NCBI GenBank assembly: GCA_015179045.1 | Contig: WHUZ01000033.1 | Location: 372,001-436,000, forward strand | Source of the DNA: Kalaharituber pfeilii | Lineage: Eukaryota; Ascomycota; Pezizomycetes; Pezizales; Pezizaceae | Reading direction: 5' to 3' | Length of the DNA: 64,000 nucleotides | Shown here: piece by piece, positions 53,332-63,935 of the stretch | Layout of the letters: the number at the start of each line of letters is the position of its first letter | Numbering within the stretch: position 1 is the stretch's first letter | Position numbers and translations under genes: made by a program | Notes under the pieces: model-generated | The model's input: the letters and a program-made list of their open reading frames with translations, nothing else | Told to the model about the DNA's origin: nothing | The model's database searches: none

Positions 53332-55080
53332 TGTGCTGGTGGGCGTGCTCTGTAATGCGTGTGGAATTTGTTGCTGCCAAGTGCGGGATGCATATATTTT
53401 TTTGAAGCAATTGGTTTATTTTATTTTATTTTTATTTACACACAGAAATCGTTGCCGTTGGACGGAAAAATCTGACCTCGGGTGGTTATCAGTAGTAGAA
53501 CACTCGATATCCTTGTTGTTTCTCAACTAAACGATACGATACGGGGCTTTTCCATCGAATTTTTTTTATTTTATTTTATTTTTTTTTTTTTCATAATAAC
53601 ATTTTTTTCTCTAGCGTTGGCGACACTAAGCTTTTTGATAAATTTAAATTCTCCTTCCGTGAAAACGTTCTTTTTCTGAACGGCAGTGCGCCTACATGCA
53701 TAGATATTGCGGGTTTGTTCACAACGTGACGCACGAGATGGGATAATTTTGATCAGTTTTTGATTGGATATTCTGCTAACTGTTTTGGATGGAGAGAGGG
53801 ACAGAATTCGGAGTGGAGAGGGGGAAGGGGGGGATGGTGTGGATGTGTATATGTGGGAGTGGATATGAAGGGAAAAAAAAAAAAATTGTAGAGATGCGGG
53901 GATCTGGTATGGTTGATATTGTGGGGGCGCGGGGGGGGGGGATTTTCTAAAAAAAAAAAAAATTGGATGTTTGGGACAACCTTGAAGTTATTTGACGTAT
54001 GATACGTTTCCGGGATTACTGCTACCCATTATCTCTAGAACGTGAAAAGTGATACTCGCAGCGGCGAGTTGATCTTCCGGCTGCGTACGCCCTAGCCATA
54101 ATAAACCGTATACGACCTCCCAGAAATAGGCACAGAGACGTGAGCTATAATCCGGATACCTGTATTCGGTCCTACATATTCGGAGACTAGCACCAAATGG
54201 CATTTGACAGAAAAAAGATGTTTTTGTTGGTCGGGATACACATAGTGTGAACTGTTTGACTTGGAGATTTTTTGGCAGGAGGGAAGTATGAGTTTTCAGA
54301 GTGGATTACTGGTATGGTGGGAGGAGGGGCTCTGAATGATTACTAACGGTATCAATGTTATACGGTCGGAGGGTTGGTGCAACCAGACTATCAATGTTAT
54401 TATTGATGAGGAAACTGTGAGTGAGTAGGAAAATCAGGTTTCGAAGCAATCATCCACCTCACTTACTTCTGGTCGCGGTGTAGTTTGGGGCCATAGAGCA
54501 AGACTCCAAGCGGGGACGTTGAGGAGAGCTACTTATTTCCTGGTCGTGCCTATGTTGAGTTTACCTATCATTTTCGAAAGGTTGCATATGCCCCGCGGAG
54601 TAAAATGTCCCCATTACTAGCTTTTGGGTCCTATTGTGTTTGGGTTTTACAACAATAGCAGCTTTCGACGAATGACGTAAGAAAACCCAGCAGGGCGAGT
54701 TGGGGAGTTGGTGTTGGAGTGAGCTAAGGAATCTGATACGAGACCAATACTAGATCTTTCGATGATGCCAAGGCTGTTTATCAGATTCTTTTACACGCCA
54801 ACAGGAGCGGGGCCCCGCGAATTTCTGCAGAACTATTAATATTGACAACTAACTAGCTGTAATTTACCTTGCTATGAGAAGTCAAAGAACATTACAATCT
54901 AAAAGGAGCTGTCATAAAAGGGCAATGAAGAAGTGCACAAGGCAGCACAGCTAGATACCTGCTTGTTCTATGAGGAGGAGGTAATAAACTGAGGCAGGCA
55001 GGTGGACGCAGGCAACAGGCGACGAGCAGAAGAGACTGAAAGTGTAGTCGATTATGCAGAGTCCATAGCCGGAGTAAAAA
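53332..55080. other. Intergenic stretch, nothing recognised
   Basis: AT-rich sequence with T-rich, A-rich and G-rich runs (e.g. 53565-53595, 53874-53886, 53928-53962). No coding region or repeat that I can name. Part is presumably the DGAT2 3' UTR. Confidence 0.4.
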
Positions 55081-55296
55081 CCTAGGTGCGCCGCAGGGCT
55101 CGCCGTCACATTCCTGATCTATCATACATGGCACCAATCCTGGAAGAGATGGAAAAGAAGGCGGCCGCAGCAGTGATAGATTGTGAGGTGGAGCTGCCTT
55201 CGTTTGTGGATCGCATGAAATGCATTGGTTCCGGAGGAAAGGATATGAGGAGGATTGCGGAGGAATTTCAAGACTGGTCGGGGAGTGGTTGCTAAT

Positions 55297-56865
55297 TTTT
55301 TTTTTATTTTTATTTTTTTTATTTTAATATCATTGATCGCATGCCATCCTAAGGGCTGTGGCGATTTAAGGTACAAACGAGATGAAGAAAGTAAGATAGT
55401 GTTGAGCTTTGGGTAGAAAGAGATGATTGTTATTCCTTCGTAGAGAGAGTAGCCAAAGTAATACACCTATATACATAGAGCATGAGGTTGCTCTCGGGCC
55501 CTTACCACCCTTTATCACGGACCTCTCTGATATCCGACACCTCCGACACTCCGACATTACTGTAGATCTCTAACAGATAGACATCATCCGTAGAAACCCA
55601 CGACTCTCGCTAGTAAAATGGGTGAAACCAAAAATACCTAATGCCAAGGTCAGAGCCAATGTGATGCCCGTGGGTGTTTGTGTGTTACAGGCGAAAGGGA
55701 AAAAAAAAAGAAAAGAAACAGTGTTATCCTATCTCTGACCTCTGTCCCACTGGTATTGGCACGATTTTAGCCATTTTCCTCCAAGTCTCACTCGCCCCGA
55801 TCCTTGCTTATCCAGCTTCTCTAAGTATTCCACAGCTGAGCTTGTAAGCTTCCCCTCTTCCACAAGAATCTGCATCTTCCTCAGCCATCTAATCCCGACT
55901 ATCTTACCCAGGTCCTTGTTTGCTGCCTCCAACCATTTGCGGGCGTTCCCTAGATCCTTCCTCAGGGCTATTCCGTGGACGACAATGCCGAACTTTGTTG
56001 TGGTGGCATCGGGGGTGTTGGTTGGGGTGGGAGTGTTAGTTGTGGGTTTGTCGGAGGGGCGAGGGGGTCTGGTGTCAGTAGGGCGGGAAGGTTTGTTATT
56101 GGTGGGGCGGGAGGGTGGGGGGGGGGTAGCAGCGGGTGTGTCGTCTCTAGCTGCTGAGATGGAGCCAGAGGCAGCGATGTTCTTTATCTCTCTGTCACTC
56201 AACTGTCTTTTGAAGGCGTACTGGTCCTGGGCTGACGCAGCCTTGCCTTTACACTTCTTTGTGGGCCCCGGGGTGGGGGTTGGTGTGGCGGGCGTGGACC
56301 CCTTGGGTTGCTCTGGAGGTGTGGGCTCAGGCTCCTGGGCTGGGTGGGTGTCGGTGTGACCCCGGTGGTTGGTGTGGTCTCCGTACTTTGTTCTGGGGAT
56401 GGCTCCTCCGAATGCACGGTGACTATTGTGCTGAAGCCTAGGGCTTCGGGGGTGGGTTCCACCGCTGTCGTGTGTATGGTGGTGATGGGCGCCGTTTTTG
56501 GAACGAACTTTGGGATGGGGAGTAGGTCCCCGAGGGCGAACCGTGACTTCGGGGGCCGGCGGGGGGGCCTTGCGTTGTAGCTCATGGTCCCTCTCTCTTA
56601 GTGCCTCCAGCTCGCTGTCTGTGTCTTCGTCACCAGTTATGGCCTGTCGGGGCCTTGTTTGTAGCTCTTGGTCCCTGGCTCTTGTTTGGCTCTTGTTTGT
56701 AGCTGTGGTCCCTGACTCTCAGCGCCTCCAATTCGCTGTTTATGTCTTCGTCTCCCCGTGCCGCCTGGCGGGACTTCTTTCTGTCGGCTCGGCACTCCTA
56801 TTGGTAGCTGGAGTTTGTCGGGAGCCCTCTTATTGGTGCTTGGCGTCGGGTTGATGTTGAGAGGT
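55297..56865 (-). mobile_element. ORF1-only retroposon with tail A, long copy
   Basis: T-rich run and reverse tail A (atcgcatgccatcctaaggg) at 55297-55365, about 360 bp 3' UTR, then ORF1 on the minus strand up to about 56830. No RT or RNase H lies between ORF1 and the tail. Possible short duplication gtggtt at 55287-55292 and about 56870; the host LINE frame resumes there as WLGVIYG. The right end is therefore approximate. The 3' UTR shares segments with the copy at 62237-63050 (ttactagcgag, gtcgtgggt). Confidence 0.7.
55729..56830 (-). pseudogene. LINE ORF1 (Gag-like), frame-broken
   Basis: From the right on the minus strand: SELEALRVRDHS and SELEALREREHE (a duplicated segment, about 56590-56770), proline-rich PPKSRFALGDLLPIPKFVPK (about 56545), then KRQLSDREIKNIAASGSIS, a Pro/Thr-rich linker, and the C-terminal domain GIVVHGIALRKDLGNARKWL, NKDLGKIVGIRWLRKMQILV, RVRLGGKWLKSCQYQWDRGQ, stop at 55729. 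The last domain looks like the RRM-like nucleic-acid-binding part of fungal LINE ORF1. The CCHC knuckles expected after it are absent. The Pro-rich parts lie in different frames. Confidence 0.7.
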
Positions 56866-57551
56866 CCAAGTGGTTAGGTGTGATCTATGGCCACTGGAAA
56901 AGCGGAATCGAGAAGGAATCTTTTGGGAGCCTTGTCTGGGCTAAGTAACTTGCAATGGGGCATAAGCCCGCCCTCACCGCGCTAGGCCTGTGGGGATCCG
57001 ATATTGGTGGAGGGGCCAGCAGCAGTGGAAAGGGAAGTTCTAGAGGCTTCAGTATCAGGCCCTTCGTTAGTGCACAGGGGCAGTTCAGGAAGCGGCAAGA
57101 GAGAAGGTTGAAGCAATTGCAGGTGTGGAAAGAGTGACCATAATCCTGGATCAGAGCCAGGCAAGGTACACACTAAGATCGATAAGGAGCCCTGCAGGAG
57201 TGGGGGGCCTTTGGCCTGAGAGCTTCAGGGGGGTTGCAGACCTGGATAGAGAAGGGGATAAGGGGAGATACTGGAGAGACTTTAGCCTAGGGCATGCCGC
57301 AGAGAAAAAGGATGGTTTTGATTCAGTAGCACGTAAGATTACCAGCACGCCAGATGCCTCAGGTACGACGGGCAGGCCACTGAGGATGGGCCGTATCAGG
57401 AATTAGTTCGAAGAGGAAAGGAGGAGGGGGAACGAACTAGCTTTGGGAAGGGAGAGTTTGTGAACTGGCATAGGATGGCACTCACGAATTACACCTGGCT
57501 ATGGACTGGGAAAGGAGGCATCATGTGGAGGAGGAAGATCAGTGGTGAAGA

Positions 57552-58196
57552 TTTTTTTTTTATATCATTTATCGCTTACCGCCCTGTGGGCTATGGCGAT
57601 GTGTTAGGTACATGTGATCAACAGGAACTAAATGAGATAGAGAAAATAAAATACTGGCACACTGAAATGTAACTGCAGTCACCCTCCGTCCTCCTCCATC
57701 ATCTCCATCAGCCCCTGTAGTGGGTCACCTTCTCCTTCCCTGCACTTTGGGGGTTTTCTTATTGCTGCCATGCCCCCGGGCCATTTCTTCTGCCACACTC
57801 TACACCCCTCCAGTAAATGTCCGGTGGTCTCCTCCGCCTCCCCGCACCACCTACACCCTGGGTCTGTCGCCTCCCCTATGTGATGTCTCCATGCGCGTAG
57901 TCCCTTCGCCCCCAACAGTCCCGCTAGTCTCGATACTCGCGCGCCGAGTCTCTCCAGAGGTCGGTATGTCAGACCCAGTCTATTCCTTTCTCGAGCTCTC
58001 TCTCGCTTTGCCTCCTGTCTTATCCCCGCTTCTGTCACCACCTCTGCCGCGCATTGTAGCGCTGTCCCTATTCTCGCTGCTTCATCTGCTGCTTCATTTC
58101 CTGGTATACTTTTGTGACTTTTCACCCACATCACAGCCATGTCTAGGTCTCCCCTATCCAGTCGCCTTTTCCAGGCTTCCCTGAGTCTCCTCGTCG
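57552..58196 (-). mobile_element. 5'-truncated LINE, tail A, 645 bp, intact coding
   Basis: Poly(T) and reverse tail A (tatcatttatcgcttaccgc) then, on the minus strand from 58196 to the stop at 57679, an uninterrupted RNase H end (DMAVMWVKSHKSIPGNEAAD) and zinc motif CRWCGEAEETTGHLLEGC. Perfect 13-bp duplication tcagtggtgaaga at 57539-57551 and 58197-58209. Coding is intact across the insert, so it is probably recent. Confidence 0.93.
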
Positions 58197-58575
58197 TCAG
58201 TGGTGAAGAGGTGAGATGCACAAGTGGAGAGGAGTGGAGCACTGAGCACGTGATGTTCAGGTGCATTGAATTGGAGTGGCCCCAGAAGCAGGACAAAGAT
58301 GGCGTGCAAGTCACCTGGCAGGGCTGGGAGGACTTTCAGGAGAAAGGGTGGAGGCAGGAGGGTGTAGAGGGCAACCCGGTCGAGGTATAGTTCGCCGGCC
58401 TCGATCTGCGCAAGCCGAAAGGCCGGAGGGCACGTTGGGTGCCCAAAGGATGTACGTAGTATAGATAGGTAGCTGCTGCAGCATGCCATGACCTGGGTAT
58501 ATGCCAGTGGGTCCCTGCCATAGGCTGTTGGCCTGTATGGGGAGTTACGTTACCAAAAAAAAAAAAAAAAAAAAG

Positions 58576-59586
58576 TCCTAGTACAGATAAAAATTCTCAA
58601 TATGAGAAGTCCAAAAGTTACTAAGTAAATCTTGGGAATGGGCCGGTAAAAAAAATTGCTATCCATCCAATAATGAAAATATCCAATAATCTACACTGGC
58701 CCAGGCTCTGGTCGGCGATGTTTATCTAATATGGCAGGTTTTCCAGTACTTGTCACAGGATCCAATATTACAGGTTTGACAGCCGGAACTGATCACGGAA
58801 GCCGGGACGCGCTAGGTCGCTGAACATATGACCTGGCCAATACACGACAAAAGACTGCATCGGGTGCGGATGGTAAACAGGAACAGAACACACAATATAA
58901 AAGTATACAGTGCTGTCAAAAAATTGCTGTAACAAACATACATTCCGCAAGTAACATTAATAGCAAAAGTAGCTCGCTGTTCCACACACCCCATTCTCTG
59001 TTTGAACCTAAGTTTGTATGTTAATTAAAGGAATTTACCTGCCCAAGAAATCACGCACCTAGAGTCCCAAGAACGGCCCGAGAACACTCCACAACAAGTA
59101 CCTAGGTAGGAAAAAAGTATTGTACAATATTTTGTTATAGACCTGGAGCAGTCATTTACGCGGTTACGACAAGCTCGCTTTCTCCTGTCTTGTGAAGCTA
59201 CCAGTGTATATTCATTCCGCCAGTCCTAGTGTTGTAACCAGAGGCAGTTCCCGCTGTTTAGTCATCGAGGCGTAATGAATTCTATCAAGACGTGAATGGC
59301 TTGGGATTTTGCAATCTGGTCCAGGGTCCCAACTTTGAGTACGCGGCAGAATCTGATATGCAGGGGTGTGGCATTGGGATTTTTCTGTTATCTGATCTCC
59401 ACGCAGCGGTGCGTCTTGGCAATTGGGGGCCTGACAGAACGTTGCGTCTTGGCTGCTTGGGGCCCGACAGAAACAGTAGCGGGTGAGAGAATAGTCGAAT
59501 TGCATAACCACGAGAAAACACAAACCTCTTCAGAGAGCAACAGTCCCGAACCCATTTCTTCAGACTAGAATAAGCAACAAGCACCC
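58576..59586. other. Intergenic stretch with one short direct repeat
   Basis: No gene recognised. Two adjacent copies of a roughly 33-bp segment (gcgtcttggc...ggggc(c)tgacagaac) at about 59410-59473. The remainder probably includes the promoter of the gene at 59587. Confidence 0.35.
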
Positions 59587-60790
59587 ATGGCATCTTCAGC
59601 ACCGAATCTACCACGCGACCGCGACCTTCCCCAATGCGACGACTTTTTAACTGATCCCATGCTTGATAGCCTCTGGGATTGGTTCTGCACTGCTATGAAC
59701 AAAAGCACCGACCCTCAATTGGTCTTCGTGAAGTTAATCAATTCAGTATGTGCTTCTTTTCTGCCTTTCTCAGGTTTTGGACTTTAGTGCATCTTCATAT
59801 GCTTGCCACCTTGGACTCAGCGCAAGAATACATTGCATGTATAAATACTAAAACTATGTCAATCTTGTTGGTAATCTTTAGGTTCGGAAGCCTTACAACG
59901 ATGCGCTACGTCTTCGCCCTGGGGCTTTCTTTGGGCAAATGGGAGGAGGAACTTCCTATACGCCGACCGAGGGAACAGTCGTCGACGAGTTTGAATTTCC
60001 AAATACATCTGACAGAGCTTCAGTACAGGAACTACAGGAGGCTCTAGCAAATGCAAAAAAAGAGCTGGGAGCAAAAGAGGACCGGATATATGAGCTTACT
60101 AACAAAATTCAAGAACTGGAGAGGCTAAGAGCAGGCGACCATAAAGCACTTGAGGACCAGAAGTCAAAAATTCAGGAATTGGAGAAGGTTAAAGCACGCG
60201 ACCACAAAGCACTCGAGGAACAGACATCACAGCTGCAATCTAAGCTAGATAAGCTGGCTGCAGAACATCGTCAAAGCCTGAATGAGGTTACAGAGCTGAA
60301 GACCTACAAAGACACGATCAGCAGTACCCTGGTACCAACCCGCGTGGCAATCAGATCACTGGCCTTTCATAATCGTTATGTCAGCATGAATGGTGTAGGT
60401 GTCAAATCATTCAGCGAGGGAGGCGGCGGAACTGTGAATGTTCAAACGGCCGTTCATGAGTGGGAAATATTCGAGCTCGAGCGATATCCGGATAATGTTG
60501 TAGCTTTTCGCGGAAGTTGCTTCCCCAATGTGTACATACGGGCTGATGCATGCGGCCTCGGCCCAGGACATTTTCCATGGGGTGGTGGGGGGAAAGTAAA
60601 TTGCCAGTACTCGTGCGGTGAGTGGGAAATGTTCAGAATTCACCGCGCTGGGGACCAAGGTGAGGTCGCCATTGAGTCCGTGGCGTTTCCGGAAAGGTAC
60701 TTCAGGCTTGATGGGAACAGGCTGGATGCAATCACTTTGCAAGGGAAACTCAACTGGTGGGAGAAATTTTATTTGATATTTGCTCCTTGA
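59587..60790 (+). CDS. Coiled-coil plus beta-trefoil-like protein
   Basis: Last exon 59882-60790 is secure: VRKPYNDALRLRPGAFFGQM, a long coiled coil (about 60020-60310, heptad-like Leu/Lys/Glu, with a repeated ARDHKALE segment), then about 150 residues with three similar blocks (RSLAFHNRYVSMNGVGVKSF, GTVNVQTAVHEWEIFELERY; GKVNCQYSCGEWEMFRIHRA; ESVAFPERYFRLDGNRLDAI) resembling a fascin-like beta-trefoil. Upstream exons are probable: 59587-59745 (MASSAPNLPRDRDLPQCDDF, donor GTATGT) and from 59774 (VLDFSASSYACHLGLSAR). The second intron's donor is unclear: the GT at 59839 leaves the frame out of phase, so either another donor is used or there is an error. Fascin-like folds bind actin or carbohydrate; the function here is unknown. 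Confidence 0.6.
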
Positions 60791-61124
60791 ACGGCAGGAC
60801 GATGTTTGACTGTGCTACGATCAAACTCGCCGCTTGGTTTAGTGGTGTTGGATAAAATGCTTCTCCTTGACTCGCAGTAGACAGTGGCCCTGGTGGACCG
60901 ACCGGCAGCAGAGGCAGGCATAGGTACTCGTGGAGTTCTTGGAACGTGCAGGATTTCATTGCGGGACGCGCGGGACGCGCGGTAGTGTATGGTTTCTTTT
61001 ATTTCGTTCACCTCTTTTGTAGTTACAGCAGGTTTGACACGCGCTATATCCCTTTGGCCGGCATACGAGTTATGATATTAAATACATATATATGTATCGA
61101 CAGTAGTGACCCAAAGTTCATAAT

Positions 61125-61757
61125 TTGTATCTGATTCATTTACTCGCTGAAGACGGTTTTTTTTTTTTTTTTTTTTTATATCACATGACCCCGCGTACGG
61201 CTACTCGCCAAGGCAGGGCACTGAAGACGGTTGATTGTCAGGTAGCATGGGGCCTTCGAGGCCCTGTGGTTGTTATCAAAGGAGGAGCCGAAAACGAGTT
61301 CTGCATTATGGCGATAGGTCTTCGCTATGGGGGCAAGTATACTGTCATACTCGTAACTCCAGCGTTACATACATACCCTACAATATTGACTGTTGAAAGA
61401 TACGAGCTGAGGTGTGCATACAATGCACGAGTTAAGCTGATACAAGACAAGCTGATGCTGTCACTATGTTCAGCTGTTGTTACCACTGCATATGTCGTCA
61501 TCTTCAGCTCTCATCATATTGCAGCAACACAGCCTCATGTCTTGGCTCAGCTACTTTGGCAAACTCATGCTCGTGACAACGTCATAAGTCTGATAACTAT
61601 GTCATATATTTTAATGACTCTCCTGTATATAAATCATTGTTTTTCTCTCTCATGTTCAGTATCAATTAAGCCATCAGACTATACAGATCTATTACCATCT
61701 CGTTTTACAACATTGACTAACCCCATGCCAAGGCTTGATGGCACCAACCTCGAATAA
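61125..61757 (+). other. Open frame of doubtful coding status
   Basis: A 210-codon frame starting upstream of a tail-B insertion and crossing it. The part after 61221 (VDCQVAWGLRGPVVVIKGGA) has no recognised domain. The frame's passage through inserted retroposon DNA means the present N-terminus is artificial. It may be a decayed gene or chance. Confidence 0.2.
61159..61220 (-). mobile_element. Short poly(A) retroposon, tail B
   Basis: About 18 T, then atatcacatgaccccgcgta through gccaaggcagggca. Perfect 12-bp duplication ctgaagacggtt at 61147-61158 and 61221-61232. Confidence 0.92.
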
Positions 61758-61765
61758 TATAGAGA

Positions 61766-61820
61766 TTTTTTTTTTTTTTTTTATTTCATTAATCGCATGC
61801 CGCCTCGAAGGCTATGGCGA
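61766..61820 (-). mobile_element. Short poly(A) retroposon, tail A
   Basis: About 17 T, then atttcattaatcgcatgccg through ggctatggcga. Perfect 13-bp duplication aataatatagaga at 61753-61765 and 61821-61833. The 5' end is tcgccatag. Confidence 0.93.
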
Positions 61821-62236
61821 AATAATATAGAGAATAGGAACCTCACAGAACTATGTGCATGCACCACACACTGTGGCCACCGTAGCCAGCAAAAAAAAAA
61901 ATAAAATGAAATGAAATAACATAAAAGCACAGGCAAAATATCAAACAAAAAAGCCCGTATGTGTACCTACATTTACTCGGTGGCTTAGCACGGCTACGCT
62001 TGGTGGAGATGGAGTTAATGTTGATGAACATATACAAGGCGATCCTACCGATGCGCGACTCACTTTTGGGCGATGCCGCAATACGCATGGGTTGCGGCCG
62101 TAGTGCAGAAGACAAGTGTCCTTGATTTGCAGCGAACTTGGCCTAGTAACACATAATGTACATCGGGTAGAGCACTACAGTATTCATGAGGCGTGGCTGA
62201 GAGTATGATAAGGAGGATAGACTTCTAGTGCCTTTT

Positions 62237-63050
62237 TATATATATATATATATATATATATCGTTACTTGCATCCCGCCCGATGCGCTATGGCGAGAATA
62301 GTACAAAGGAAATAATGAAATAAAGACAAAGAGACACAGACACAGCATGGAGACCCACGACCCTCGCTAGTAAGGTAGGTGAAAGTAAACATAATGAAAG
62401 TGAAACCAAAACGAAGGACAACCATTGTACTGCCCATGAATCTCTCTGTGTTACAAGCAGAAAAGGAAACAGATCAAGTTATCCTCACCTCCTCATGCGG
62501 GCCCAAAGGAGAATCCAAGCAAGATTCACATTAACTTCCCTGGAGATAAAGATGCTCTGTCCCACTCGTATTGACAAGACTTCGGCCATTTCCCTCCCAA
62601 TCTCACTCTTCCCAATGTTGGCTCAGCTTGCTTCTCCAAGTATACCACAATTGAGCTTGTGGATTTCCCTTCCTCCATGAGTGTTTCCTTCTTTCTCAAC
62701 CGCCGAATCCCAGTAATCTGCCACAGGTCCCTGTTAGCAGCCTGCAGCCAATTGCGGATATTCCCTAGATCCTTCCTCAAAACTATTGTTCCATGTACCA
62801 CAATGCCAAAATGCTTGAGTCTTCTCTAATGTTGCGGTAGAGAGAATGTTGACAATAAGAGGGAGGTTGGTGGTGCCAGATTCAGCTTGTTTTGTCCCCT
62901 TTTTTCCCCTTACCAAAGTGCTGGGTAGTAGGGGAGTGGCTGGAGCTAGCACAGAGGTGGTAGGGGAAATGGTAGTACCAGACCCTATAATTTTCTTCAC
63001 TTCCTTGTCAGTCAGCTGTCTCTTAATTGAGTAGTGAACCGCAGTGTTCG
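62237..63050 (-). mobile_element. ORF1-only retroposon with tail A, copy 3
   Basis: A (TA)n-like tail and reverse tail A (cgttacttgcatcccgcccg ... gctatggcga) at 62237-62296, a 3' UTR of about 230 bp sharing ttactagcgag and gtcgtgggt with the 55297 copy, then ORF1 on the minus strand. Neither RT nor RNase H intervenes. The 5' boundary is uncertain; past about 63056 the sequence changes to a gcctggaccgg-type repeat. Confidence 0.7.
62526..63035 (-). pseudogene. LINE ORF1 C-terminal region, frameshifted
   Basis: Minus strand: YSIKRQLTDKEVKKIIGSG, a Ser/Thr/Pro linker, a one-base shift near 62790-62830, then HGTIVLRKDLGNIRNWLQAA, DLWQITGIRRLRKKETLMEE, RVRLGGKWPKSCQYEWDR and a stop near 62526. 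Homologous to 55729-56230. Confidence 0.7.
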
Positions 63051-63089
63051 TCGGTAGGCCAGAACAGATGCGCACTGTGTTCCCAACCG

Positions 63090-63190
63090 GCCAGGCCTGA
63101 AACCGCCTGGACCGGCCTGGACCGGCCTGAAACATGCAGGCCGATTCAGGCCATTCAAGCCATTCAGGCCGGTTCAAGCAGACCAGTTCG
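63090..63190. repeat. Decamer-rich repeat, left block
   Basis: Imperfect runs of gcctggaccg / gcctgaaac-type decamers. Together with 63817-63935 (ggtccagacc-type units in the inverted sense) they bracket about 630 bp and may be subterminal repeats of a DNA transposon. No transposase between them. Confidence 0.5.
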
Positions 63191-63490
63191 CGCAAATACT
63201 ACTAGCATCACCAGTTTGAGCCTGTGCGCTGAGGGAGTCAGAACAGTGTTATTTCATTAGAGAGTTCAGTTCGCTATGCTATCTGTTTTTAACTGTGTTC
63301 TGTGTTTTTGTATTCTGTGTTCTCGTTCTGATCATCTATGTAGAGGTGGGTGCCTGCCGAATCTAACTCACACATCCTACTATAGCAGATTACACAACAT
63401 CCTCCTTCCACTTTTCGCAGTCACTATCAGCTCAATTCCACTTTCTCAGTTTCGCACCTACAGTACCTGAACTCTGTGATCTACTTGCTA

Positions 63491-63556
63491 GTAAAATATG
63501 TATTCGGACATAGCGCATAATGTGCATTAGTACCCCTGTCCGAATACATATTTTAC
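63491..63556. repeat. Hairpin with perfect 20-bp arms
   Basis: gtaaaatatgtattcggaca and tgtccgaatacatattttac are separated by 26 nt, with further partial symmetry outside (gcta / tggctag). It could be a tiny foldback element or extruding palindrome. It lies between the two decamer-rich blocks. Confidence 0.75.
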
Positions 63557-63816
63557 TGGCTAGTACTCAAAGGTTATCATGACAGCTTTACATGTATAAG
63601 CACAGTTGCAAGATGACCTTGTGCTGGCTGTAACACAACGGAAATTACTCAATTCAGTCAGTCATTACGTATATTACATGTTCTATAAATACAGATATGT
63701 TGCCAAAGCGGTGCTTCAGCTACCAATTGGTTCTAGTATATTCCGTGGATAGGCTGATTTTGATGATCAAAGGCCAAATTTCAGTTACTGATTGGTTGAT
63801 GCTATTCATGTCGTTT

Positions 63817-63935
63817 CAGACGGTCCAGACGGTGCAGACCGCTCAGGCGGTCCAGACGGTGCAGACCGGTCCAGGCGGTCCAGACGGTCCAGACCGGTAC
63901 AGGCGGTCCAGGCTGGTCCAGACCGGCCTGGGCAG
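63817..63935. repeat. Decamer-rich repeat, right block
   Basis: About eleven imperfect copies of (g)gtccagacg / ggtccaggcg from 63822 to 63930. Roughly the reverse-complement style of 63090-63190. Confidence 0.6.

Larger units (their letters stand above)
55080..58575 (+). mobile_element. Tad1-like LINE (tail-B type) with two later insertions
   Basis: Remnants in order: RT (YMAPILEEMEKKAAAAVIDC, SFVDRMKCI with the catalytic box changed to FVDR) at 55125-55295; RT downstream part (KWLGVIYGHWKSGIEKESFG) from about 56866; WPESFRGVADLDREGDKGRY at 57200-57270; GQATEDGPYQELVRRGKEEG at 57366-57430; ALTNYTWLWTGKGGIMWRRK to 57551; zinc motif remnant SGEEWSTEHVMFRC at 58200-58270; 3' tail ggtccctgccataggctgtt ... 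ggggagttacgttacc plus 17 A. An ORF1-only element (55297 to about 56865) and a minus LINE (57552-58196) are inserted. Inactive. Sister of 27075-31555. Confidence 0.8.

Noticed and set aside
53560..53960. T-rich, A-rich and G-rich runs downstream of DGAT2 as retroposon tails
   Set aside because: No tail A or tail B sequence and no flanking duplications.
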